A stretch of 15,741 bases of DNA from positions 1 through 15,741 of the forward strand of contig JAFXEA010000074.1 in the NCBI GenBank assembly GCA_017521065.1. Reading direction: 5' to 3'. Source of the DNA: Kiritimatiellia bacterium. GTDB taxonomy: Bacteria; Verrucomicrobiota; Kiritimatiellia; RFP12; UBA1067. The position numbers and the translations under genes are program-made. Shown here in pieces: positions 7,768 to 14,201 of the stretch. Under the pieces are notes generated by a model, which saw nothing but the letters and a program-made list of their open reading frames with translations, was not told the DNA's origin and did not search any database. The stretch's first letter is position 1. Every line of letters begins with the position of its first letter.

Positions 7768-7835
7768 CCGGGAGGGGCAGCGTCCCCGCTGCCCGATTCG
7801 CTGTTGTACGGGCAACGAGGACGTTGCCCCTCCCG
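7768..7835. repeat. Cruciform GC-rich element A
   Basis: The outer stem pairs CGGGAGGGG (7769-7777) with CCCCTCCCG (7827-7835). Inside are two hairpins, GGGCAGCG-TCCC-CGCTGCCC and GGGCAACG-AGGA-CGTTGCCC, separated by a 13-base linker. The halves are also near reverse complements of each other, so the element can fold as one long hairpin or as a three-way junction. Confidence 0.82.
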
Positions 7836-7873
7836 TGTGGCTATTGCTCTGGCAATGATATGTTGTGAGGATT

Positions 7874-7929
7874 GGTAGGGCGGGCTGTCCTCAGCCCGCC
7901 GCGGCGCGTTGGGGACAACGCGCCCTACC
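7874..7929. repeat. Cruciform GC-rich element C
   Basis: Same architecture as elements A and B with different sequence: outer stem GGTAGGGCG (7874-7882) with CGCCCTACC (7921-7929), and inner hairpins CGGGCTG-TCCT-CAGCCCG and CGCGTTG-GGGA-CAACGCG. The loops TCCT and GGGA are nearly complementary. Confidence 0.8.
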
Positions 7930-8011
7930 GTTATTGTGGCACAATATTCATTGCCGTATATATAAGTGCAAACGACTAGCCACTAACGACTGCCCACGAT
8001 TCGCCACCATA

Positions 8012-8082
8012 CCGGGAGGGGCAGCGTCCTCGCTGCCCGCGATTTGCCGTTGCACGGGCAACGAGGACGTTGCCCCTCCCGG
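8012..8082. repeat. Cruciform GC-rich element B
   Basis: Nearly the same sequence as element A: left arm 8012-8039 (CCGGGAGGGGCAGCG-TCCT-) and right arm 8055-8082 (CGGGCAACG-AGGA-). The loops TCCT and AGGA are exact complements. The right end directly abuts the open frame of the truncated toxin. Confidence 0.82.
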
Positions 8083-8099
8083 GTTTTGCAAGTGTCTCA

Positions 8100-8186
8100 A
8101 TGGTTTATGAAATAGACGAAATATCGGAGATTGTACGTGTTTTGCGCATATTTCATGAAACTGAGAATTACGCAGGCAAACTGTAA
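8100..8186 (+). pseudogene. Truncated RelE/ParE-type toxin, C-terminal 28 residues
   Basis: The frame from ATG 8100 to TAA 8184-8186 encodes MVYEIDEISEIVRVLR, then IFHETENYAGKL. This fits the closing strands of RelE/ParE-family mRNA interferase or gyrase toxins: Y-x-(I/V)-D-x-x-x-x-x-V-x-(V/I)-L-R-I-(F/W)-H. A whole toxin has about 90-100 residues. The frame stays open only back through the end of cruciform B, and no N-terminal half is found before that element, so the gene is broken. No antitoxin gene is visible nearby. The assignment rests on about 20 informative residues. Confidence 0.55.
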
Positions 8187-8300
8187 ATAATGTGTGTGCA
8201 GTTAAAATTACCATGGAGCATTTTATTGGCGGCGTGGTGCTGTATTCCTTCAATGCCCGGCGGCAATGAGTTTTTTTCGGCATTGCAAGCGATATAAATG

Positions 8301-8314
8301 GGGTCACGTGACCC
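8301..8314. promoter_or_regulatory. 14-bp perfect palindrome GGGTCACGTGACCC
   Basis: Perfect self-complementary site centred on CACGTG, 16 bases before the large palindrome and about 75 bases upstream of the -35 box of the plus-strand DUF4143 gene. It is a candidate operator; no regulator is identified. Confidence 0.5.
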
Positions 8315-8329
8315 TCATGCCAAGGGTAA

Positions 8330-8380
8330 TCGCCGGCATAGTTGGCGATTTTACTGTAAATTCGCCAACTATGCCGGCGA
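8330..8380. promoter_or_regulatory. 51-bp near-perfect palindrome upstream of the ATPase promoter
   Basis: 24 of 25 base pairs match around a single central base (8355); the only mismatch is 8349/8361. The outer 19-base arms TCGCCGGCATAGTTGGCGA are exact. It ends 7 bases before the -35 box at 8388; a second palindrome AATTGCAATT (8380-8389) bridges the gap. There is no T-run after it, so it is not a standard terminator. Confidence 0.85.
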
Positions 8381-8387
8381 ATTGCAA

Positions 8388-8416
8388 TTGACTTGAAAAT
8401 GAAGTTGTGCTACAAT
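8388..8416 (+). promoter_or_regulatory. Sigma70-type promoter of the plus-strand DUF4143 ATPase
   Basis: TTGACT (8388-8393), a 17-base spacer, TACAAT (8411-8416). This is one of the best promoter matches in the window. The transcript should start near 8423, about 36 bases before the ATG at 8459, which rules out the upstream TTG/ATG starts at 8393 and 8399. Confidence 0.72.
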
Positions 8417-8458
8417 CTGTGCCGTTTCTACAAAAAAGCACGAATAAATGACATAACC

Positions 8459-9595
8459 ATGTATATTGCACGTAAACTTGATGTAGCCTCTGTCCTGAAG
8501 AAAAAGTCATGTTTTTTGTTCGGGCCTCGCCAGTGTGGAAAATCATCTCTTGTGCGTGAAACGCTACCGGATGCACATATGCTGGACCTTCTTTCCGGTG
8601 ACACATTCACTCGCCTTGCTAGAAATCCCAACTACATCGAAGAGATATGTTGCGACAATCGCCCTGTTGTCATAGATGAAATCCAGAAGCTGCCATCCCT
8701 TCTTGATGAAGTTCATCGTCTCATCGAAACAAAAGGCATGCGATTCCTTCTTACCGGGTCGAGTGCGCGCAAATTACGCAAAGGTGGCGTGAACCTTCTC
8801 GGCGGACGCGCCAGGGTGCGCAATCTGCACCCGTTTTCAGCCTCGGAACTCGGCGATGCTTTCGATCTTGATCGAGCCATCAACCATGGTCTTGTTCCAG
8901 GTATATGGGATTCCGATGATCCAGAAGAAGATCTCGCCGGATATGTTTCTCTCTACCTTGAACAGGAGATTATGCAAGAAGGTGCAACAAGGAATCTTCC
9001 TGCGTTCAGCCGATTCCTTGAAGTTGCGGCGCTTTCGAACGGCGAGCAGATAAACTATCAGGCTATAGCGTCAGATTCCCAGATCCCTCGTACAACCGTT
9101 CAGGAATACTTCAAGATTCTCAAGGATACACTTCTGGCAGAGGAAGTCCCTGTCTGGAAAAAGGGACGTTCCCGCAAGACCGTCGAGACGGCAAAATTCT
9201 ATCTTTTCGATACAGGTGTGACGCGTCGTCTTCAAGGACGGAAAGCGCTCACGAAAGGAACACCTGAATACGGACATGCCTTTGAGAGTTGGATTATGCA
9301 CGAACTTTCAGCATATGCCGATACGTTTCGCAGAGACGCAGAAATTTCCTATTGGAGAACACGCACAAATCTTGAAGTGGATTTTATCGTCAATGGTGAA
9401 GTCGCAATAGAAGTTAAAACAACCCGCAACGTAACGAAGGACGATCTCAAAGGGCTTCGAGCGATCGCCGAAGAAGGGTCGTTCGCACACCGTATCCTTG
9501 TCTCCGACGAGCCTCGCAAACGCGAAATAGACGGTATTCTTATCCTCCCTTGGAAAGAATTTCTCGATGAGCTCTGGTCGGAACATCTGTTTTAA
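8459..9595 (+). CDS. AAA_14/DUF4143 ATPase with PD-(D/E)XK-like C-terminus
   Basis: 378 residues from ATG 8459; the frame is open further up, but the extension overlaps the promoter at 8388-8416. Walker A is GPRQCGKSS (22-30), Walker B is VVIDEIQK (70-77), and the sensor strand is FLLTGSSARKL (97-106). A winged-helix-like segment follows near residues 195-230 (YQAIASDSQIPRTTVQEYFKIL), then DUF4143. The C-terminus reads LEVDFIVNGEVAIEVKTT, giving D308, E318 and K320 as a compact D...ExK nuclease-like motif. It is clearly related to, but diverged from, the minus-strand ATPase that faces away from it across 1.1 kb of repeats, so this is not a recent duplication. Biochemical function is not established for the family; regulation by the 51-bp palindrome just upstream is inferred. 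Confidence 0.88.
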   Translation: MYIARKLDVASVLKKKSCFLFGPRQCGKSSLVRETLPDAHMLDLLSGDTFTRLARNPNYIEEICCDNRPVVIDEIQKLPSLLDEVHRLIETKGMRFLLTGSSARKLRKGGVNLLGGRARVRNLHPFSASELGDAFDLDRAINHGLVPGIWDSDDPEEDLAGYVSLYLEQEIMQEGATRNLPAFSRFLEVAALSNGEQINYQAIASDSQIPRTTVQEYFKILKDTLLAEEVPVWKKGRSRKTVETAKFYLFDTGVTRRLQGRKALTKGTPEYGHAFESWIMHELSAYADTFRRDAEISYWRTRTNLEVDFIVNGEVAIEVKTTRNVTKDDLKGLRAIAEEGSFAHRILVSDEPRKREIDGILILPWKEFLDELWSEHLF

Positions 9596-9609
9596 GATTC
9601 CCATCGATT

Positions 9610-9745
9610 GGAATGCTGCGGTGACAGCCCCTCTGCAAAGTTGATACTGACCCTCTGCGTTGCCCTTACAGACCCTTTCTTTTAGGCATACAGGGAAAGT
9701 GCTTAGGGAGTACAGTCAAAGTGCTTAGGGAGTAAGTGCTTAAGG
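9610..9745. repeat. Dispersed 22-bp-period repeat, copy 3 (three units plus tandem tail)
   Basis: The left end GGAATGCTGCGGTGACAG matches copy 1. Units start at 9623, 9645 and 9667 (GACAGCCCC, TACTGACCC, TACAGACCC), exactly 22 bases apart. The right end TTTTAGGCATAC matches copy 2. The tail AAAGTGCTTAGGGAGTA repeats at 9696 and 9718, again 22 apart. Confidence 0.85.
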
Positions 9746-9807
9746 AGCGCTTCAGTATGTCAATGCGTGAATGACAATCGGCCGAGAGGTAATCACCAAA
9801 ATCGCAT

Positions 9808-9884
9808 AATGCAATTTAGGTGAGGATTTAGGCCGGTGGAAAAATCCTCACCTATTTTGCAAAATGCAATTTAGGTGAGGATTT
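9808..9884. promoter_or_regulatory. Operator-like cluster: TAGGTGAGGATTT motif in +, -, + order
   Basis: A 22-base sequence containing GCAATTTAGGTGAGGATTT occurs identically at 9808-9829 and 9863-9884. Between them lies an inverted copy (AAATCCTCACCTA at 9842-9854), with a small TTTTGCAAAA palindrome at 9855-9864. The last copy ends 4 bases before the -35 box of the next gene. The inverted copy can pair with either flanking copy, giving two mutually exclusive hairpins. Confidence 0.8.
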
Positions 9885-9888
9885 TGTA

Positions 9889-9917
9889 TTGTGTTTCGAT
9901 TCGTGGTTTAGTATAAT
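9889..9917 (+). promoter_or_regulatory. Promoter of the DUF234-type ATPase
   Basis: TTGTGT (9889-9894), a 17-base spacer, TATAAT (9912-9917). The start of transcription would fall at about 9924-9925, on or next to the ATG at 9925. Confidence 0.62.
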
Positions 9918-9924
9918 TCTGTAC

Positions 9925-11388
9925 ATGAAAAAGGCAAGAAGAGAGTTTTTCGGAAGAGAGTCCGAGTTTGCGCAGCTTTCCGGTCTTTGGAGAAAGCGGG
10001 TAGCTTCTTTGGTGACATGTCGTGGACGGCGCAGAATTGGAAAATCGACTCTCATAGAAGAATTTGCGATACGTTCGGGAGCTCGATTCATTAAGCTTGA
10101 AGGACTCAGACCTAAGTCAGGCATGACAGAGCGTGATCAGTTGGCGTTCTTTGCCGCAAAGCTTTCCGCGCAGACGGGCTGCGAGTCCACACCTCCGGCT
10201 GACTGGTATTCTGCGTTTGTCAGGCTTGACAGGGAGCTGCACGATCAAGAGCAGACAGTGGTTCTTTTTGATGAGATTTCATGGATGGCGCAGTATTCAT
10301 TGACATTTCCTGAGATCCTGAAAAACGCTTGGGATGATCTTTTCAAGAAGCATCCACGCCTTGTGCTTGTTTTGTGCGGCAGCGTCTCAAGTTGGATACG
10401 TGATGCCATAGTCCGTAATCGTGCATATGTAGGGCGTCGCTCTCTGGATATGGTTGTTGGCGAACTTGCTCCAGCGGAATGCGTTAAATTCTGGGGGCGA
10501 CATGCAGTACGGATAGATACGCGGGAAATTGTTGATGTGCTTTCAGTTACAGGTGGAATTCCCAGATATCTTGAGGAGGTCGATCCGTCGCTTTCCGCGC
10601 TTGAAAATATCAAGAGACTTTGCTTTGCGCCGCAAAGCGTCCTGCGTGAAGATTTTGATGATATGTTCAACGATGTCATTACCGCGCAATCAAGATTTTC
10701 ATCACGCGTGTTGAAAACATTTGTGTCTGGAGCGAAAACGGCTACAGAGGTTGCAACGGCTCTGAAGATTGAAAAGGGCGGGGATGTCACTACATCCATA
10801 GAGAATCTGCGCGAAGCCGGTTTTCTTGCAGAGGCAGGGCGCGTCAATCCTGAGACGGGGACAGAATTGCGGGAACGCAGATTCCGTTTGCGTGATAATT
10901 ACGCCAGGTTCTATTTGAAGTTCATAGATCCGCATAAGCGCATTATTGACGACGGAGCTTTTTCATTTGCATCACTTGATGAATTGGATGGCTATGAACC
11001 GGTGATGGGGCTCGCATTTGAAAATCTTGTCGTCAACAACTATCGGCTTTTGATTCCGTTTCTTCATTTGGACGGGCTTGTGATCACTTCGGCAGGACCG
11101 TATATTCGACGAGCCGGCACGGGAGCGCGTGGACGGAAGGGCTGTCAAATAGATTTGCTGATACAGACTCGCAGAACGATTTGTGTTGTTGAAATAAAAC
11201 GCCGTCGTGAAATTGGTCGAGAGATTATCGACGAAGTGGATAAAAAAGTGCGTGCCATAAAAAGGCCGTCAGGAGTTTCCATACGCACAGCGCTCGTCTA
11301 TGATGGGCATTTGTCTCCAATAGTTGCCGCAGATGGATACTTTGACGCAATCGTTCCCTTTAGTGAGTTCCTGAAGTTGAAGGAGTAA
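9925..11388 (+). CDS. AAA+ ATPase (ATPase_2/DUF234 type) with PD-(D/E)XK-like C-terminus
   Basis: 487 residues from ATG 9925. It opens with FFGRESEFAQLSGLW, the usual beginning of this family (COG1672). Walker A is GRRRIGKST (34-42), Walker B is VVLFDEISW (112-120), and the sensor strand is LVLVLCGSVSSWI (146-158). GGIPRYLEEV near residue 210 is a typical lid-region signature. A winged-helix segment around residues 270-310 (TATEVATALKIEKGGDVTTS) precedes a DUF234-like C-terminus with CQIDLLIQ...CVVEIKRR, giving D410, E423 and K425 in a nuclease-like D...ExK arrangement. The alternative start at TTG 9889 coincides with the -35 box and is rejected. No ribosome-binding site is seen before ATG 9925, and the promoter predicts a leaderless or nearly leaderless mRNA. 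Function of the family is not established. Confidence 0.88.
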   Translation: MKKARREFFGRESEFAQLSGLWRKRVASLVTCRGRRRIGKSTLIEEFAIRSGARFIKLEGLRPKSGMTERDQLAFFAAKLSAQTGCESTPPADWYSAFVRLDRELHDQEQTVVLFDEISWMAQYSLTFPEILKNAWDDLFKKHPRLVLVLCGSVSSWIRDAIVRNRAYVGRRSLDMVVGELAPAECVKFWGRHAVRIDTREIVDVLSVTGGIPRYLEEVDPSLSALENIKRLCFAPQSVLREDFDDMFNDVITAQSRFSSRVLKTFVSGAKTATEVATALKIEKGGDVTTSIENLREAGFLAEAGRVNPETGTELRERRFRLRDNYARFYLKFIDPHKRIIDDGAFSFASLDELDGYEPVMGLAFENLVVNNYRLLIPFLHLDGLVITSAGPYIRRAGTGARGRKGCQIDLLIQTRRTICVVEIKRRREIGREIIDEVDKKVRAIKRPSGVSIRTALVYDGHLSPIVAADGYFDAIVPFSEFLKLKE

Positions 11389-11627
11389 ACTCCAACATTC
11401 TGTTTTGCATACTCATATAGGCAGATACGTCATGGGGCGCAGTTCCGCTTGAATTGCACAGCGCAAAGCACTTTCAGCAGATTTCAAGAAACAATTGTCT
11501 TGCGTGTCTTGCACGTCATACCCCAAGTATGCAAGCCGCGAAGCTCACAACAGAAAAGTTAGACATTGACGACAGTAATTTTCCACTGCAGGAAGTGGAG
11601 AGGAAAGGTAACTGCAGAGGATTTTTG

Positions 11628-11636
11628 CTATAATGC
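11628..11636 (+). promoter_or_regulatory. Extended -10 promoter element of the xylanase gene
   Basis: TGC-TATAAT at 11628-11636 is an extended -10 box; no good -35 is present at the expected distance. Transcription would start near 11643, about 22 bases before the ATG. A small inverted repeat (CCACT/AGTGG, 11585-11600) lies upstream. The rest of 11389-11627 holds nothing I can name. Confidence 0.5.
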
Positions 11637-11664
11637 GAAGTGTTTTTATGAGTGAAGGTGGTGT

Positions 11665-13068
11665 ATGACAAAAAAGATTATTCTGACAAGTTGTTTGGTG
11701 GGCGTATTTGTAGTTGCAAAGGGTGTGTGTGCGGAAAGCAATGCTTCTGATGCATACAGTCAGCTTTGGAATACCGAGGTGCAGTCGCAGATTGATTTGC
11801 GCATAGAGAAGCACCGAAAGGCAGATGGAAAGTTCGAAGTGCCTGTTCCGGACGGCACGGAGGTAAGGGTCGAGCAGGTTTCCCATGCGTTTCAGTTTGG
11901 CTCGCACATCTTCAACTTCGATCAGCTCGGACGCGATGACTGGAACGACCTATACAAGGCGACGTTCACAAATCTTTGGAACTCTGCAACCCTGCCGTTC
12001 TACTGGAAAGGAATGGAACCGGAAGAAGGTGCTGTACGATACGGTGCGGGATCGCGCGATTGTGCGGAGTTCTGGAATTCCGTTTGTGGGATGTCCGCCA
12101 AGGAAAAATCACAATTCATAGAATATCGCCGCCCAGCACCGGACCCGCTTCTTGATTTCTGTGAGAAGAACGGCATCTCTCCGCATGGACATGTGATGAT
12201 CTATCCGCCGTTTCATCCTCCGTGGACGACAAATGGTGTGGATGCAGCAGTTCTTGGAAAGCGTTATGAGCGTCGTATCCGTCAGTTGGGCGCGCACTAC
12301 GGCGCAAGGATTCCGCAGTGGGATGTGGTGAACGAATCGGTTGACCGTTCATGTACGATGGATGGACCATTCCATGATAAGGTGTGTTGGGGGCGTCCGA
12401 ATCTGCTTGTCCCGGAGGACTACACGTTCCGGTGCTATCAATGGGCGCAGTCGGCCTTGCCGAACGGCGTGAAGCTTGCCGTAAATGATTCGTGGCGCAA
12501 CATCTATGTGCCTTTTGTAAGGACTCTGATCGACCGCGGCGCCAAGATCGATATCGTGGGGATTCAGATGCATATCTTTAGCGCACAGCAAGCCCGAAAG
12601 ATTGCATCTGGAGAGCCATGCATAGCCAATGGTACATCGTGGGCGCCTAAAGATCAGATTGAGATGCTGAAGAAGCTCGACACGCTTGGGCGACCGATCC
12701 ATCTTTCCGAAATCACTATTCCCGCCTTTGAAGATTCTCCTGAAGGGTGGGCGCAGCAGGCTAAAATAGCAAGGGACAATTACCGTCTTTGGTTCTCATG
12801 GCCGTCGATCTATCGAATCACATGGTGGAACATGGTTGACTACACATTCCACAAGGAATCGCTTGCGTCGGGTCTGTTCACTAAAGATATGAAGGCAAAG
12901 CCTGTGTATTATGCGCTCGACAATCTCATAAACCACGAGTGGAAAACTCTTCTTACGGTCAAGGCGAAGGGCGGCAAGGTGTCGTTCCGCGGATTCAAGG
13001 GATGTTACAACCTTGAGTGGAAGAATCCGGACGGCACATCCGGTTTTAAATCCATTGAGGTAAAGTAA
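11665..13068 (+). CDS. Exported endo-1,4-beta-xylanase, glycoside hydrolase family 10
   Basis: 467 residues beginning with a Sec signal peptide, MTKKIILTSCLVGVFVVAKG, with likely cleavage after VCA at residue 23. A single GH10 (beta/alpha)8 barrel follows. The acid/base motif WDVVNES places the catalytic glutamate at E224, and the nucleophile motif HLSEITIP places it at E349. PHGHVMIYPPFHPPW (173-187) replaces the common GHTLVWH...PxW strand, so the first-barrel substrate contacts are altered; the family's WWN-like strand is present (ITWWNMVDY, 385-393). The final 40 residues (LLTVKAKGGKVSFRGFKGCYNLEW) form a short beta domain often seen at the end of GH10 proteins. A GAAGGTG sequence precedes the ATG. 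It would cut xylan backbones outside the cytoplasm. No transporter, regulator or other xylanolytic gene is adjacent. Confidence 0.92.
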   Translation: MTKKIILTSCLVGVFVVAKGVCAESNASDAYSQLWNTEVQSQIDLRIEKHRKADGKFEVPVPDGTEVRVEQVSHAFQFGSHIFNFDQLGRDDWNDLYKATFTNLWNSATLPFYWKGMEPEEGAVRYGAGSRDCAEFWNSVCGMSAKEKSQFIEYRRPAPDPLLDFCEKNGISPHGHVMIYPPFHPPWTTNGVDAAVLGKRYERRIRQLGAHYGARIPQWDVVNESVDRSCTMDGPFHDKVCWGRPNLLVPEDYTFRCYQWAQSALPNGVKLAVNDSWRNIYVPFVRTLIDRGAKIDIVGIQMHIFSAQQARKIASGEPCIANGTSWAPKDQIEMLKKLDTLGRPIHLSEITIPAFEDSPEGWAQQAKIARDNYRLWFSWPSIYRITWWNMVDYTFHKESLASGLFTKDMKAKPVYYALDNLINHEWKTLLTVKAKGGKVSFRGFKGCYNLEWKNPDGTSGFKSIEVK

Positions 13069-13342
13069 CCTGTTGCCGATTGGCAAGGTGACGGTCCGAC
13101 CGGCGCATCTGAAAGACAGGATGGATTTTCTCCGCGACATCAATATCTATGACGAAAAAATCGGGAAGACCGTAAAGACGGTGAGGTTCCGTCCGGGCGA
13201 GCCGGTCCGGGCTTCCTATGTGATGGAGTCCGACGACCTTTACGTGCGCGCACGCATAGAGGAGAAGGGGGCAACATTCTGTACGGCACCACTTCATCCG
13301 CAAGGTGTGCGTGTCGCCTGGACGCAGCCATACGGATGCTAG
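13064..13342 (+). pseudogene. 3' remnant of an unidentified gene
   Basis: An open frame begins at 13064 after an in-frame TAA (13061-13063), which lies inside the end of the xylanase gene in another frame. The only early start is TTG 13073 and there is no ribosome-binding site. The roughly 90-residue product (PGEPVRASYVMESDDLYVRA ... GVRVAWTQPYGC) reads as the C-terminal beta-strands of a longer protein, resembling tails of PHP-type or calcineurin-like metallohydrolases from related bacteria; I am not certain of the family. Base composition matches a coding sequence (GC-rich third positions). Loss of the 5' part by deletion next to the xylanase gene is the simplest reading; an intact small gene is less likely. 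Confidence 0.5.
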
Positions 13343-13348
13343 TAGGCT

Positions 13349-14173
13349 TTAAATCATTGGGGGGCGGGAGATTTTCGTCAGTGAGAATTCTGCAACGAAA
13401 TCTTCGGCGTCGGCGAAGCGGTCGAATGCGCAGTCCAAGGTGTCGGCGGCATGGGAATCTGAATTCAGCACGAATCGCACGTTCCGTTTCCGCAGCATGT
13501 CCCGGAACGTCGCCGACGGATAGGCGTCGTTCAGCCAACCGCGCGAGATCGCTCCTGTGTTCAGTTCCACAAGTTTTCCGGATTTCGCGACGGCATCGGC
13601 GAGAAGCTCCAGTTCGTGAAGGTACCAGTCCGCCGTCTCGTCAAAGTACGGATGCTTTTCGTTGAACTTCCGGCAAAGGTCGGGGTGTCCGAGAATGTCG
13701 AAGTCGAAGCGTTCAACCATTTCCCGTTCCTGTGCGAAGTAGGTTTGGAGATAGGCCTTTACGTCTCCGGCGAAGTGACGGCTCAGGCCTTCATGCAGAA
13801 GTTCTGGCGTGTGGTCGACCGGAACGCGTTCGCCGTCCGGGGCGATTACGTAATGGACGGAGCCTATTATGTAATCCGGCTTGAATTCGGCGTAGCGCGA
13901 ACGGTCAGGATCCGTTGCTCCCGGGATGTAGTCCGCCTCGATGCCGCATAGGACCTTGATCTGTACGGCATATTTTTTTGCGAGCTTGCGTACCTCTGTG
14001 AAATATCCGGGCATCTTCAATCTCGGGACAGTGCATGCGTTGTCGTCTGGATATGTCGAATGGGAGGAGAATCCAAGTACGTCAAATCCTTTCTCTATAG
14101 CAGAGAGAATCATCGCCTCTGGTGTGTCCCGTCCGTCGCACCAGACGGTGTGTGTATGGTAATTTGTTTTCAT
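13349..14173 (-). CDS. PHP-family phosphatase, histidinol-phosphatase-like
   Basis: 274 residues from ATG 14171-14173, preceded by AAAGGA 8 bases upstream; a TTG two codons earlier (14179) is less likely. Metal-binding motifs of the PHP fold are all visible: NYHTHTVWCDG (H6 and H8), SSHSTY, GIEADY with the bridging glutamate, GSVHYV, DILGHPDL and DSHAADT near the C-terminus. Length and motif order fit the HisJ/HisK type of histidinol-phosphate phosphatase, the penultimate step of histidine biosynthesis. No other his gene is in the window, and PHP phosphatases of this type also act on other phosphate esters, so the substrate is not certain. It converges with the gene remnant at 13064-13342, with six bases between the stops, and has its own promoter. 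Confidence 0.85.
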   Translation of the reverse strand: MKTNYHTHTVWCDGRDTPEAMILSAIEKGFDVLGFSSHSTYPDDNACTVPRLKMPGYFTEVRKLAKKYAVQIKVLCGIEADYIPGATDPDRSRYAEFKPDYIIGSVHYVIAPDGERVPVDHTPELLHEGLSRHFAGDVKAYLQTYFAQEREMVERFDFDILGHPDLCRKFNEKHPYFDETADWYLHELELLADAVAKSGKLVELNTGAISRGWLNDAYPSATFRDMLRKRNVRFVLNSDSHAADTLDCAFDRFADAEDFVAEFSLTKISRPPMI

Positions 14174-14201
14174 CCGCAATATCCTTTATGAAACGGCGAA
14201 C

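Larger units (their letters stand above)
7426..8387. other. About 960 bp of repeat-filled intergenic DNA between divergent ATPase genes
   Basis: The region between the two divergent AAA_14 genes contains no intact gene. In order it holds a 16-bp tandem duplication (7541-7572), a GC-rich hairpin element (7530-7702), copy 2 of the 22-bp-period repeat (7700-7767), cruciform A (7768-7835), cruciform C (7874-7929), cruciform B (8012-8082), a truncated RelE/ParE toxin (8100-8186), about 110 bases with nothing recognisable, a 14-bp palindrome (8301-8314) and the 51-bp palindrome (8330-8380). Open frames crossing it are products of the GC-rich repeats. Confidence 0.75.
9596..9888. other. Repeat-rich spacer between two ATPase genes
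   Basis: No gene is seen. It holds copy 3 of the 22-bp-period repeat, a tandem AAAGTGCTTAGGGAGTA duplication that is also 22 bases apart (9696 and 9718, with a shorter third copy near 9733), about 60 bases of unassigned sequence, and the motif cluster at 9808-9884 upstream of the next gene. Confidence 0.75.

Noticed and set aside
7425..8110. Plus-strand frames of 147 and 81 codons in the repeat region
   Set aside because: They run through GC-rich palindromes and the 22-bp-period repeat, have low-complexity composition, no ribosome-binding sites and no family resemblance.
8330..8380. Rho-independent terminator
   Set aside because: The palindrome has no T-run on either exit and no intact gene ends just before it; its position directly before a -35 box fits a control site better.
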